From assembly GCA_963576735.1 (NCBI GenBank), contig OY755198.1:1922001-1986000 (forward strand): a DNA stretch of 64,000 nt, written 5' to 3'. The position numbers and the translations under genes were made by a program. Below are positions 54,025 to 64,000 of this stretch, piece by piece; the stretch's first letter is position 1, and each line of letters begins with the position of its first letter. Under the pieces are notes generated by a model that ran no database searches, was not told the origin of the DNA, and saw only the letters and a list, made by a program, of their open reading frames with translations. The stretch is from Bedellia somnulentella (taxonomy: Eukaryota > Arthropoda > Insecta > Lepidoptera > Bedelliidae).

Positions 54025-55565
54025 ATGGCGGGCTATGATATCAAAAACATCATGGATCGTCTAGCCCAGCTAGAATCCATGATGTCTTTTGTTAAGGAAC
54101 GAGCCCCGGAGCTCGTTGCACAGGCTTCATTAGCCCTCTCCTCGGCCCTCGCCGATTCCCCCGTGTCCCCCGCGCCTTCGTCAGTTGTACTGGCTGACTC
54201 ACCTGAGTCACCCTCTCCCGCGTCCGATGACGACTCCGACTCCGACTCTGAGTCGATCATCGTAGCCCCCGCCCGGGCCCTCGTACATCGCGAGGCCACC
54301 CAAGAAGAGGCTATGGACTGCTCCATCCCTCTGGGCCAAAATGACGACGGTTTCACCGTCGTCACAGCGGCCAAGGGGAAGAGGAAAGGTTCCGGCCGTT
54401 CCACGCCGCCGCCGCCGCCAAAGGTTGCTTTACTAGCAACCCCGGCCGCCACCGTCCCCGCGAATCGTCGCGACCCGCGCATCCGCGCCCCCGGACCCCC
54501 GCGACCCCCGCCCCCGGCCCGTCTGCTAAGCGGCCACCGCCCGTTTTCATACGGGAGAAAGCCGCCTGGCTTAAGATCTCAGCCGCTCAGACGGCTCAAA
54601 AAATTAACTTTACCGCGGCGCGTAACACCGCCGTCGGCATAAAGGTGGACGTCCCATCTACGGACGACCACCGCAACCTCACGCGCGTATTGCGCGACCA
54701 AGGTGTGGGCTACCACACCTACGCCCTCGAAGAGGAACGCCTCCTCAGGGTAGTTATCCGCGGCGTCCCGGTGGAAGTTCCCACCGACGCTGTAAAATCC
54801 GATTTAGTGGCGAAAGGACTGCCCGTCCTCGAATGTCACCGAATGTACGCGAGCCGAGCGCGTACACCTTATAACATGGTTCTTGTCGTCCTTTCTAAGG
54901 ACGGAAAAGCCATATTCGACATTGAAAATGTATGCCGCCTGTCCGGCATACGTATCGAGCCGCCTCACAAGCGGGAAGGCCCCGGCCAATGCCACCGGTG
55001 CCAATTATACGGGCACTCGGCCCGTAACTGTCGCGCACGCCCTATGTGTGTCAAATGCCTGGGTGACCACGCGACACCCCAATGTTCGCGGACCCGCGAG
55101 TCCATTGACCCGCCCGCATGTGTGCTCTGCAAGAGTGTAGGGCACACAGCAAACTACAAAGGGTGCCCCAAGGCACCCAAGGCTAAGAGCCAGAGGTGTA
55201 AAACCCTCTCCTCTCAGCCTGCCCAGCGCACCGCCGCGCGCCGCCCCGCTGCTTCTCAGCCTGTGCCCGCGGCCGTAAAACCATTAGTGCCCGCCCCCGC
55301 TCCAAAGGCTCTCACTAAGAGTTTCGTTGCGGCTACCTTGAAGCCTACAGCATCACCACTACCCGCCGCCCCTAAGACGCGCCCTACCCCTGCCCCTCAG
55401 GCAAAGCCCTCCGTGGGGCCCAACACCAACCCCATAGACATGGACCGCCTCCGTAGCTTCCTTAAGAAGCTAAAAGAGGCGGACGCCAACGGCGATATGA
55501 TCGCCAAACTCACCGCCTACTGCGACTACGAGGACATCGTAGCCGCCGTAGGCAAACCGTTCTAA
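54025..55565 (+). pseudogene. Jockey ORF1 (gag-like), one frameshift
   Basis: Starts ATG at 54025 (MAGYDIKNIMDRLAQLE), with an acidic Ser/Asp stretch and a Pro-rich segment. A shift between about 54480 and 54545, in a C-rich run, moves to the frame of PPVFIREKAAWLK and the PRE/C2HC-type domain (STDDHRNLTRVLRDQGVGYH, LRVVIRGVPVEVP). Three zinc knuckles follow: CHRCQLYGHSARNC, CVKCLGDHATPQC and CVLCKSVGHTANYKGC. An Ala/Pro-rich tail ends at 55565. The protein binds element RNA in jockey-group LINEs. One indel inactivates it as read. Confidence 0.85.
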
Positions 55566-57472
55566 ACGGTTTACGTCATACAAACCCGCTTATTTAGTAG
55601 TCTAAATGGCTACACAAAGTAGGATAAAGCCCCATTCATTAAACGTAGTTTTCTTCAATGCCGAAGGCAAAGTACGTTCTCACAAAGAGGAAATAGGCAT
55701 GTTTCTGAGAGATCATAGTGTCGATGTCTTTCTAGTGCAGGAATCCTTTCTGAAACCCCAATATATCCAACTACAAACTAATACGGACTGACCGACTAGG
55801 TAGGCCTGGAGGAGGCACACTCATATACTACAAAAAGACACTACACTGTGTCGCACTCACTACACCCGCACTACAACACATGGAGGCCACGACATGCCGT
55901 GTAAGCATGTCGGGGTATCCATCCATTGTCATTGCGTCAATTCATCAAACCGGCTCCCAAGAGGTGTTACGCACCGACTTGGAAGCCCTACTCGCGCTCG
56001 GTGGCTCGGTTATTTTGGCAGGCGATTTCAACGCCCACCATCTCAGTTGGAATTCAACCAGAACCTGTCGAAACGGCTGGTTATTAGATGACCTTTCAGA
56101 AAAACTCGATTTCGAGATAATTGCCCCAATGACACCCACTCACTACCCAAACAATGTACTCCACACCCCCGGCATCATTGATTTGGCGCTTCTACGTAAC
56201 GTAACCTTACGTTTGCGTTCCGTAGAAGTTATACACGAACTTGAGTCGGATCAACGCCCAGTTCTACTGTCACTAGGCCCACCCGAACACACTCCGCCCG
56301 CCACTCGTCCCAGAATTAACTGGGCGAAATTGACGGACGGCCTACAAACTTACACATCGCCCCACCTCGACACAATTCCGGACGACATCTCGTCACCGGA
56401 CGACGCCCGCCGAGCTGTCTGTGCCTTAACAAAGCACCTCTCGGCGGTCGTACAAGACGCCACGTCGCAAGTCGTTGTCGATGACTACCACCGCCAACGA
56501 CTCCCCGACGACATCAAGGAACTTGTCACCGCGAAAAACCGTGCCACTCGCGCATACGATTCTTTCCCCTCGCCTGACAACCGCTCTCGGCTGTGGGCTG
56601 CGAAGCGCGTCCTTCGGGAGCGCCTAGTCGAACACAGAGGGGAGCGGTGGGATAAGTTCCTTGGTGATATCCGTCCGTCCCATAACGCCTACTGGGACGT
56701 GGCGAGGGCGCTCAAGTCGGACGGCACCGATCTTGGTCTTCCTCCCCTCACACAACCGAACGGCCTACCACCGGCCTTCGAAAACGATGAGAAAGCGGAA
56801 TGCCTGGCTGAGAGTCTGGAGAAGCAATGCTCTCCGAGCACTCAGCCATGCGACCCACTTCACATCGAGGCCGTTGACAAGTTAGTCAACGACCGCGCCT
56901 CACTCCCTCTCCTCGATGATCTTGAACTAGAGATGGGATTTTGCCCGGGCATTTTGGGCGGATTGGATTTATGCCCAATAGATGTCCATAAATGCCGAAT
57001 AAATGTCCATTACGTGGGCAGAAATTTTATTTAATTTTATTTTTTAAAATATCATTATTGTAAGAGTGTGGTTGATCTTATTATTTAATATCATCATAAA
57101 ATGACCTATTTTATTTAAAGAGTGAATAATACTTATAGGGTTCATGATAGGGACCATTAGCATTAAAGTCAATGGATGCAATCCAACCCGTTTTATGAAG
57201 TTTCGCAGACAGAAACGCAAACATTTTTAAATGCAAGAATCTTAACATACTTTTTATGATAATTCATTAATTTGTTACAATATAATGGGGAAAAATTGTG
57301 ATACTGTCTTTAAGTACAAACCGCGCGCTCCTATTGGACACTTTATATATATAGAGTTGAGACCAAATTGACATTGATTCAATCTCGCTATTTTGTACCT
57401 GGATTTTAAATTACGTAGAATACTAGCGCTGCCATTTTTTGACATGTCAGAGATTATAAATCTTTTTGAACA

Positions 57473-57639
57473 TAACATAACATACATAACATAAACGTTC
57501 ACGCCGAATATCCCCGAAGGGGTTGGCAGAGGTACTAATACTTCTGAACATCACGTGACTTTGTCACTTGGTGTTCAGAGTACCCACGTTTTGCATGGAC
57601 AGTGTACTCACGTGATAGGGGGCAGGCCTATCGCCGTTT
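57473..57639 (-). repeat. SINE family B, 5'-truncated
   Basis: The 3' half only, flanked by a 13-bp duplication ATCTTTTTGAACA (57460-57472 and 57640-57652). Tail AACATAACATAAACG in inverse form. Private to hAT copy 2. Confidence 0.88.
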
Positions 57640-57652
57640 ATCTTTTTGAACA

Positions 57653-58250
57653 GGCACATTTTTTTAATTTCTATTAAGGGCCTCCCCGCATTTTGCAGCT
57701 ATTGCGCTCACTCTTACGTCAAATTTACTGAGAGTGACAGAGACGGAAAAAACGCGCGCGCAGGAATAATGTAGTTTATTTAGTTTTATTGAATAACTAT
57801 AATGTTTAAATGAAAAGTTAAACATCAAAGTTACAAATCTTAAAGCTACGCGTACATAAACACATAATGAGTTCACATGTATGTTATGCCAGTGGAGCCT
57901 ATACGGTTTTAATGAAAACAAAGCATGTTCTAATTCAATTTTTTTCATCATATTTTTCAACAAATTATTAAAATGTTAAACATCAAATTTTAACACCATG
58001 AACTAATCACCAACATATATTTTATTCTTGTCATATCAAAATCATCAAATCAGACTTTATAGAATTTCAAAACAATCAATATCAACCTATTTTTCCGGGG
58101 ACGCCCTTAAAGTATGAACCTCCACGTCAACTCATTATATTTGTTAGAATATAATATATACATTTTATTATGTTCTTCGCTGCAAATGCAAAATGCGCAT
58201 TCACGGTGAACAGAAAGTTTAAAAATATAACAGTTAATAATAACAAGTGA
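57653..58250. other. hAT copy 2 interior, non-coding
   Basis: AT-rich interior of the hAT element. A 99-residue frame on the minus strand (57664-57963) has no recognisable motif, and I do not call it a gene. Confidence 0.45.
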
Positions 58251-58640
58251 CGACCGTGATAGCCCAGTGGGTAGAACACTCGGTTATCGTGCAAGCGACT
58301 AGTGTTCAAATCCTGGGTCGGGCCTAAATCAATTTGTCTTTTCTAAAGACATATGTGTGGTTAATTTATCATGGTTGTTAAACGGTGAGGGAAAACATCG
58401 TGAGGAAACCCACATGGCTGATTTGTCATGTGATTTGACATGTCATGGCACTTAGTCATGTGACAGTGTATTCGTACAAAACGGCGATAGTATTATACCC
58501 CCTATCACGTGAGTACACTGTCCATGCAAAACGTGCGAACTCTGAACACCAGGTGACAAAGTCACTTGATGTTCAGAAGTATTAGTACCTCTGCCAACCT
58601 CTTCGGGGATATTCGGCGTGAACGTTTATGTGATGTTAGT
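58251..58640 (+). repeat. SINE family B, full copy
   Basis: Head CGACCGTGATAGCCCAGTGG and CTAGTGTTCAAATCCTGGGT, body ATGTGTGGTTAATTTATCAT, and tail GGCGTGAACGTTTATGTGAT. It has a short internal duplication around TGTCATG. Private to hAT copy 2. Confidence 0.8.
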
Positions 58641-58805
58641 CATAACAAATAATAGCAAATACCGAAAAGATATGAGCGCAATCGAGTATTCAAAGAAGTC
58701 GAATGACATTGAATAAATAATACAGAGCGAGCGATTTGCTTTACGTTTTACATCCATCTACTTACGGCTACAAATCCCTAAAAGGGATGCCGTAATCTAG
58801 CAGCG

Positions 58806-58855
58806 GACATACGCCCCCGTCGCTCTGCCAACTGAGCTATAGTATCAAGTGATCA
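58806..58855 (-). repeat. SINE family C head fragment in hAT copy 2
   Basis: The minus strand reads TTGATACTATAGCTCAGTTG then GCGACGGGGGCGTATG, the counterpart of 48340-48405. Confidence 0.65.
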
Positions 58856-59419
58856 CTGGCGCGAAAATTGATTTTTGCCTGTTTCTTTACACCTTTACTG
58901 GTGTTAACGCCATCTACCGCACAATTATTACAACCCGGAAATATGCGCCTTTTGCCACGAATAGTTCATGTCCTCTGTCAATATATGACATCAAAATCAT
59001 TCGTGTTCGCTGTGGTCATTTTTCAATACATTGACGCTCATTGAGCTTTACTATTTGAACACGAACTGTTTTTCAGTTTAAAACCCTAATACCTAAGTAT
59101 TATTTCATCCCCTTTGAGTATAAATAGTAGCGTGAACGTGAGTATTTTCACATTTTAAAAATCTATTAGCTGAATATACCGTTACTACATCATGTTAATA
59201 ATCAGAAAAAATAAATATAAAATGTATGTTTTTTTTTGCTTTGTTGCTTTATAATTATAACATTATTCGTTATACTAAAGTTAATATCTTATACTACTCA
59301 ATCGCTTGATATAATTGAATGTGTTTTTTTATTGTAAGGGTATAAATAATAATTATTATAATCGTTCGAAGTAAAAGTGGGTTAAGAATTTAATTTAATT
59401 TTAAAGATTAAGAATTTAA

Positions 59420-59791
59420 CATAACATAAACGTTCACGCCGTTTATCCCCGAAGGGGTTGGCAGAGCTACCAATGGTTCTGAACATCACGTGACAGCGCC
59501 ACAGTGTCCAAAGTATGTTTGTAAACCCATGGTTTGCTTAGACAGTGGACTCACGTGATAGGGGGCAGGCCTATTGCCGTTTTGTACGAATACACTGTCA
59601 TATGGCTAAGTACAACTCGGCCATGTGGTTTCCTCACGATGTTTTCCCTCACCGTTAAGTACCATGATAAATAAACCACACATATGACATTAGAAAAGAT
59701 CAATTGGTGTAGCCCCGACCCGGGATTTGAACTCACGACTGTCTGTTTACGGGCGGGCGTTCTACCCATTGGACTATAATGTCGTCTAAGT
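59420..59791 (-). repeat. SINE family B shared by both hAT copies
   Basis: Full-length, 372 bp, flanked by AAGAATTTAA (59410-59419 and 59792-59801). It includes an intact head ATAGTCCAATGGGTAGAACG and B-box GAGTTCAAATCCCGGG on the minus strand. It is at the same site as the SINE at 47547 in hAT copy 1. Confidence 0.88.
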
Positions 59792-61800
59792 AAGAATTTA
59801 AAGTACTTATATGCCCATATTTGGCATATTATAACTTCTTTTTTTCTTCTTATTCCTTTAATCTGATGACGCTGATGTATATGTATAAGTTAAACACAAT
59901 TAAAATAATGATCCACTTGTAGTTTAATTTTAAAGTAGAGTTTATTTTTTCCGCCCAGCGATTGGGCATTTATCGGGCGTAAATTCATTTTTGCCCATTT
60001 TAACCCAATACGTCCAATCTGCCCAATATGTTTTTATGCCCTCGACCCATCTCTATCTCGAACCGATCACCGAGGACGAGGTGAAAGACATCATCAAACA
60101 CCTCAGACCCAGAAAGGCCCCGGGGCCCGACGGGCTGACCAACAGGGTCCTTAAGATCCTACCACAACACATCATCACACTACTCACAATCATACTTAAC
60201 ACATCACTCATACACGGCATCTTTCCAGATTCATGAAAAGATGCCGATGTGATAGGTATATTCAAAGTCGGAAAGCTCCGCACCGATCCCACGAGCTATA
60301 GGCCTATCAGCCTATTAAGCTCGTTAGGAAAGATCTATGAGCGACTAATCCTCGCTAGGATCAGACATTACTTGCACACTAGCGGCATTCAGATACACGA
60401 ACAATTCGGGTTCAGGGCACAACACTCATGCGTCCAACAAGCACATCGCTTTACCGAGCATGTGCTTGATGGATTCAATGACACTTACATCAAACAGACG
60501 GGCGCCGTCTTCTTTGACGTGGCGAAGGCATTTGACAAAGTCTGGCATAACGGTCTGCTATACAAGCTATACCAGATCGGTATGCCAGACAAGCTCGTGG
60601 CTATAGTCCGCGACTACTTGTCGGATCGCCGATTCCGCTTCAGGGTGGAGGACGCCCACTCACAACACCACCCCATACACGCGGGAGTCCCACAGGGCTC
60701 CACGCTCTCACCCACACTCTTCAATATATACACTAACGACATCCCGCGTACACCGCTGGTGGAGTTAGCACTCTTTGCAGACGACACACTACTCTATACG
60801 AGTCACCAAAATCACAACTTCATACGGCTTCGCCTTCAGCGAGCCGTAACACAACTCGGAGAGTGGTTCAGGAAGTGGCGGATCGAGGTTAATCCCTCCA
60901 AAAGCGCAGCCATGCTCTTTCGGAAGTGAGGCCCCTCACTTGACCCGCCGCCGCGCCGCCTGTTCAACTCTTCGGCACACCTATTCCGTGGGTGAAAAAG
61001 ACTAAATACCTCGGTATTGTCTTTGATTCCCGGCTTAGATGGACACACCACATCAGATACATACGAAACAAAGCCTCATTCGTCCTGAATAGGCTATCAC
61101 CGATGCTTTGTGCTCGCAGTAAGTTACCACTGCGTCACAAAGTTACACTATACAAAACATGTATACGTTCGGTCCTCTCGTACGGTAGTGTTGCGTTCGC
61201 ACACGCCAGAGAGGGCTTGATACACCACCTCCAGGTGATACAGAATAGGTTCATGCGCAAGGCGGTAGGGGCGCCTTGGTATGTTAGGAACTATGATCTC
61301 CACAGAGACTTAGGACTCAATACAATCAGGGATCACTTCAAACAAATCTCACGTAGATACTTTGATAAGATCCCCGATCACTCCAACCCCTTACTCCGAG
61401 CCTCGCTCGACTATACGATTTCCCCGGAAGCCGGGATTCGACGCCCACGTAGCGTGCTCTCGGATCCCGACGACGACATCACCCGCGAGCTCGAGGCCTC
61501 AGGGGCCACCGGCGCTCGCGGTCACACCAACAACTATTAGCACTCCCGACACCGACCCCACCGGCGAGATCGTAGAACTTAACACTAACTTTAGAGTCAC
61601 ACCAGACTCAACTAGAGTCTATTTTATTTTTATACTCACCCTATTCGACTTAGCTTAGGTACACTCCTTTTCACCGCCAGGGCGGCCTTCAGCCGCCCGG
61701 CAAAAACAGCTAAGGTGACGCCGCATAGGCCGCAGGGCCAGCAGCACCGAACCGGTGGGGTTTTAGTCGGTACGAGTCCGACATATCTTTGCTGTTAGAA

Positions 61801-62159
61801 AGTTAAAAGAATTATTAAAATTGAAACTATTTATTTTAATGGTTTGTTAATATTTATAAGTGCGAGGATCCTCATAAATAAGATTGACTACAAACGCCAC
61901 ATGCGAGCTCACGAGCGAGTCCAAAACTTTGGACTTTGGTATCCTGTCATTAAGAAATTTTGTAGTACTTTATATAACTTTGTTTTTTAAGTTTTTGAAA
62001 TGTGCTGTTGGATATCTTAATAAAATTAAATAAAGCGGTCGTCCGGACCGAAATCCGTCGGACCACATCATCATCATCATGAATAACAGTTTAACAGAGA
62101 TACTTACTTATACTCACGCCCATTATCGAGCTGTCTTCATCAATCAAACTTCTCTTTGC
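61801..62159. other. LINE 3' UTR-like spacer
   Basis: AT-rich. It contains AATAAAATTAAATAAAGCGG, a small inverted pair GGTCGTCCGGACC and a (CAT)n run near 62078, looking like another LINE 3' end. At 62099-62125 CTTACTTATACTCACGCCC resembles the inverse RTE tail. Confidence 0.4.
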
Positions 62160-62172
62160 AATCTTTCAATCA

Positions 62173-62432
62173 TATCATCATACATACATACATACATATA
62201 CTCACGGCTATAAATCCCTAGATGGGGTAGCCAGAGCTAAGGAATTAAAAATTCCTCAGGCACTTTTGGAAAGTTAAATGGGGAAAAGATGGTAAAATAA
62301 AGGTTGTCGGTGATGGGTCTCCAACCTCATCGCCCAAAAATCCCTTAAAAGCCCCAATACCGTTAGTCGCCTTTTACGTACACCCACCGGAAGAAATAGG
62401 GTAATGCTATTCTTAGCCGACGCTACACAGCA
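62173..62432 (-). repeat. SINE family A with target duplication
   Basis: Complete copy between the 13-bp repeats AATCTTTCAATCA (62160-62172 and 62433-62445). Inverse tail CATACATACATACATATACTC and start GCTGTGTAGCGTCGGC. Confidence 0.88.
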
Positions 62433-62529
62433 AATCTTTCAATCAATCATCAATCAATCAAATTATTATCAATGATTTCAATCAATCTTTTTTACATGGC
62501 TTTTATTTATCATTTGCCTTTCGAAGAAC

Positions 62530-62690
62530 ATAATCTGTTTGTCTAAATGTGCCTCCAACGGCGTCATCCTTTACGGATATTACCTCCAATATTGGCTCTT
62601 TAAATCGCTTTTACCAATTTGCTTTCAAACCTCCTATTTATGTGCCTAAACCATCCGAACATTAGTTTTACCATTTTTTTTGGGGTATGC
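62530..62690 (-). pseudogene. Decayed RTE LINE fragment
   Basis: The minus strand gives VKLMFGWFRHINRRFESKLV, then a stop, then RANIGGNIRKG, matching the RWFGHIERMDDRKLVKGIYR region of the RTE protein near 2960. Stops are present. Confidence 0.55.
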
Positions 62691-62731
62691 TCCGCTGTTA
62701 CACTGGGTGAACAGCGCGGTGTAACAGCGGA
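62691..62731. repeat. Perfect 13-bp inverted repeat (hairpin)
   Basis: TCCGCTGTTACAC and its exact complement flank a 15-base loop. It may be a tiny MITE remnant or cruciform. It interrupts the RTE fragment. Confidence 0.8.
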
Positions 62732-63398
62732 CAGCTATATTTTCCTTCACAGTTACACCAACGTCTTTTTGACATGAATTTAACAGCTCTGCAGATGTAT
62801 TATCATAGACGAAACATATCGCGGACTCATATACCATAACTGGACTTTTTTCACGTGTTCAAAATCATCAAGAGGTAAAAACACTTAGATTATTTTTGCA
62901 AAAAGTTGCTTAATTTGAAAAAAAATCTTATTACTAGGTAAGTACTAGGAGTTCATAGGTTCATTAGAAATATCTCTCATCCCACGATTACCCTCAGGAA
63001 TATCATTTATTCCGGGATTAAAAGCACCCTATTTAATCCAGATTTTTAACTATACGTCTGCAAAATTTCAAAGCAATTTCAAAAAAGCAAGCGTTTTAGC
63101 TGAATTAAGCGCACTAATGATATGTTATCGAATCTAAAATAAGATTTGCTTTTCTTTATTATATACTAATTCACAAAAACGTGATTGGATTATTGTTTAA
63201 CAGAACACTTGTGTAGATATTTGTTTTAAGATTTTGAATAAAGGTTATTATTTAATGTACACACCTTATTTATTTTATCCGTTGTATATATAACATAACG
63301 TCGTTGTATGTTATATTATAATACACAAAACTACCTTTATTTTTACTAAGCTCTTCTTTCTTATTTACATTTTCTGGATTTCTATATTTTACTAAGAT
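62732..63398. other. AT-rich spacer
   Basis: Short frames only, no motif. Nothing supported. Confidence 0.5.
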
Positions 63399-63523
63399 AC
63401 TTACTTATACTCAGGCCTGTTGTTCCCATGGGGGTGGGCAGAGACTATAGATCGCCACTTTGTACGATCCAGGCAAATGTCTCTTGGTTCTGTCACATTC
63501 ATCATTCTTCTCATACACGCATC
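63399..63523 (-). pseudogene. RTE LINE 3' fragment
   Basis: The minus strand reads ACMRRMMNVTEPRDICLDRT and then KWRSIVSAHPHGN, aligning to the C-terminus of the RTE frame at 2712. The 3' tail is CCTGAGTATAAGTAAG. It is cut at its 5' side by the LTR that starts at 63524. Confidence 0.75.
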
Positions 63524-63741
63524 TGTTGGAGACTGTTATACCTTGTCTCTGTATACAATAATGCTTACATCATCCCTTTTAGCTTACAGTTAGTTCCTAC
63601 CCCTCCTACATCCATTCAGTCTACCATATTCCATCGTGCCGTTCAGACCATTATTCTATTGTAATATTTAAATAATATAATTAGTTTTAATCTCAAATAA
63701 ATCTTTTTTTTTTAAAGACATTTACGACGTCCAGTATAACA
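63524..63741 (+). repeat. LTR of a retrotransposon running off the window
   Basis: 218 bp with TGTTG...TAACA ends and AATAAA at about 63697 followed by a T-run. It is directly followed by a primer-binding-site-like TGGTGGCAGCG. No partner LTR in the window. Confidence 0.65.
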
Positions 63742-63742
63742 T

Positions 63743-64000
63743 TGGTGGCAGCGAAAGAGGATTTAAAATCCTGGAACTCAAAAATCAGTGACAAACTCAG
63801 TGAATTGTGCTACTGTGTTGTGAAATATCTTAAGGACCCAAAACTTCTATTTCATCGCGCTGTATCCTATACAATATCCGGGAACCCTGAAGAGTTTCAT
63901 GTCCACTGCATCCTGAAAACCACTGAGCTACTGAAACTATTGGATCTACAAATCACTGTTTCCTAAGGTTACAACCTTACAACAAGTCCTACAACAAGGT
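63743..64000 (+). promoter_or_regulatory. Primer-binding site and leader/gag start of the terminal retrotransposon
   Basis: TGGTGGCAGCGAAAG follows the LTR by one base, a familiar site in insect LTR elements. An open frame (VAAKEDLKSWNSKISDKLSE and on to 63966) follows directly. It may be gag-proximal coding, but I do not recognise it. Confidence 0.5.

Larger units (their letters stand above)
56928..60055. mobile_element. Non-autonomous hAT element, copy 2
   Basis: Ends TAGAGATGGG / CCCATCTCTA, with an 8-bp duplication TCTTGAAC / TCTCGAAC (56920-56927 and 60056-60063, one mismatch). Same family as 47281-49681 but inverted. It shares with that copy the insertion of a SINE B and of a SINE C head, so these were inside the ancestor. 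It also has two private SINE B copies. No transposase. Confidence 0.9.
55606..61540 (+). pseudogene. Jockey ORF2 (endonuclease-RT), several lesions
   Basis: Starts MATQSRIKPHSLNVVFFNAE (endonuclease N-terminus with VDVFLVQESFLKP). A shift near 55786 leads to the frame with VILAGDFNAHHLSWNS and GIIDLALLRNV (APE-type endonuclease). The hAT element (56928-60055) interrupts the linker; the frame matches on both sides. RT follows: RPRKAPGPDGL, a TGA at 60234-60236, SYRPISLLSSLGKIYERL, FFDVAKAFDKVWHNG, AGVPQGSTLSPTLFNIY, and catalytic ALFADDTLLY. A second shift near 60930-60960 precedes the C-terminal YLGIVFDSRLRW part. Clearly jockey family, dead as read. Confidence 0.88.
53390..61800 (+). mobile_element. 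Jockey-type LINE, full length, split by a hAT element
   Basis: 5' UTR about 53390-54024 (ends AAGGATGG...), gag ORF1 54025-55565, EN-RT ORF2 55606-61540, and a 3' UTR with GGTGGGGTTTTAGTCGG then GAGTCCGACATA to about 61800. Without the 3.1-kb hAT insertion it would be about 5.3 kb, normal for jockey. GC-rich coding contrasts with the surrounding AT-rich DNA. Both ORFs are damaged. Confidence 0.85.

Noticed and set aside
54033..54550. Minus-strand frames over jockey gag
   Set aside because: Shadows of a GC-rich, Pro-rich coding strand.
57664..57963. 99-residue minus-strand frame in hAT copy 2
   Set aside because: No recognisable domain and no counterpart in hAT copy 1.

Overview
This is eukaryotic, insect-like DNA, most likely from a butterfly or moth. 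The evidence is the mix of mobile elements: two Helitrons with the 5' TCTATACTAATATTATAAA and 3' CTAG-T ends common in Lepidoptera, a mag-like Ty3/Gypsy element with 123-bp LTRs, BEL/Pao, jockey- and RTE-type LINEs, tRNA-headed SINEs, hAT and CACTA elements, and AT-rich spacers. I found no convincing host gene. Nearly every substantial reading frame belongs to a transposable element. A run of 200 N (31627-31826) shows this is a scaffolded assembly.

Region 1 (1-2361) holds a non-autonomous Helitron and a retroelement-derived protein fragment. Region 2 (2357-24440) is one BEL/Pao element, with 191-bp LTRs that differ at one base and a 5-bp target duplication GTTAT. It has been swollen to 22 kb by nested insertions: a nearly complete RTE-type LINE, a 5'-truncated LINE, a 62-bp minisatellite, a 9.1-kb CACTA-like transposon that splits gag exactly and itself holds two Harbinger-type MITEs, and a second DNA transposon with a DDE-type protein in the leader. 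The BEL pol is absent. The CACTA transposase reads open across three exons. Its antisense DUF4806-type partner gene is broken.

Region 3 (24441-31626) is a patchwork: a tiny degenerate THAP-domain gene, MITEs, several SINEs and LINE 3' ends. An inverted SINE pair sits beside the assembly gap. Region 4 (31827-36308) is a 25-copy, ~183-bp satellite with higher-order organisation (a 1459-bp duplication and a 366-bp dimer). Region 5 (36812-44907) is a Ty3/Gypsy element on the plus strand. Its integrase is interrupted, in frame, by a complete mag-like Ty3/Gypsy element on the minus strand with its own LTRs and 5-bp duplication.

Region 6 (45088-53389) contains a Helitron with a helicase remnant, a hAT element carrying SINE passengers, and a decayed LINE. 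Region 7 (53390-61800) is a jockey LINE with gag and EN-RT frames, split by a second copy of the same hAT element. Region 8 (61800-64000) holds RTE fragments, a SINE and the 5' LTR of another retrotransposon that runs off the end.

Taken together this looks like heterochromatin. In Lepidoptera the W chromosome is one candidate, which is an inference. Two themes recur: (a) SINE family A ends in the same GTGAGTATATGTATG tail as the RTE LINE, suggesting the LINE mobilises it; (b) non-autonomous hAT copies spread with SINEs already inside them.
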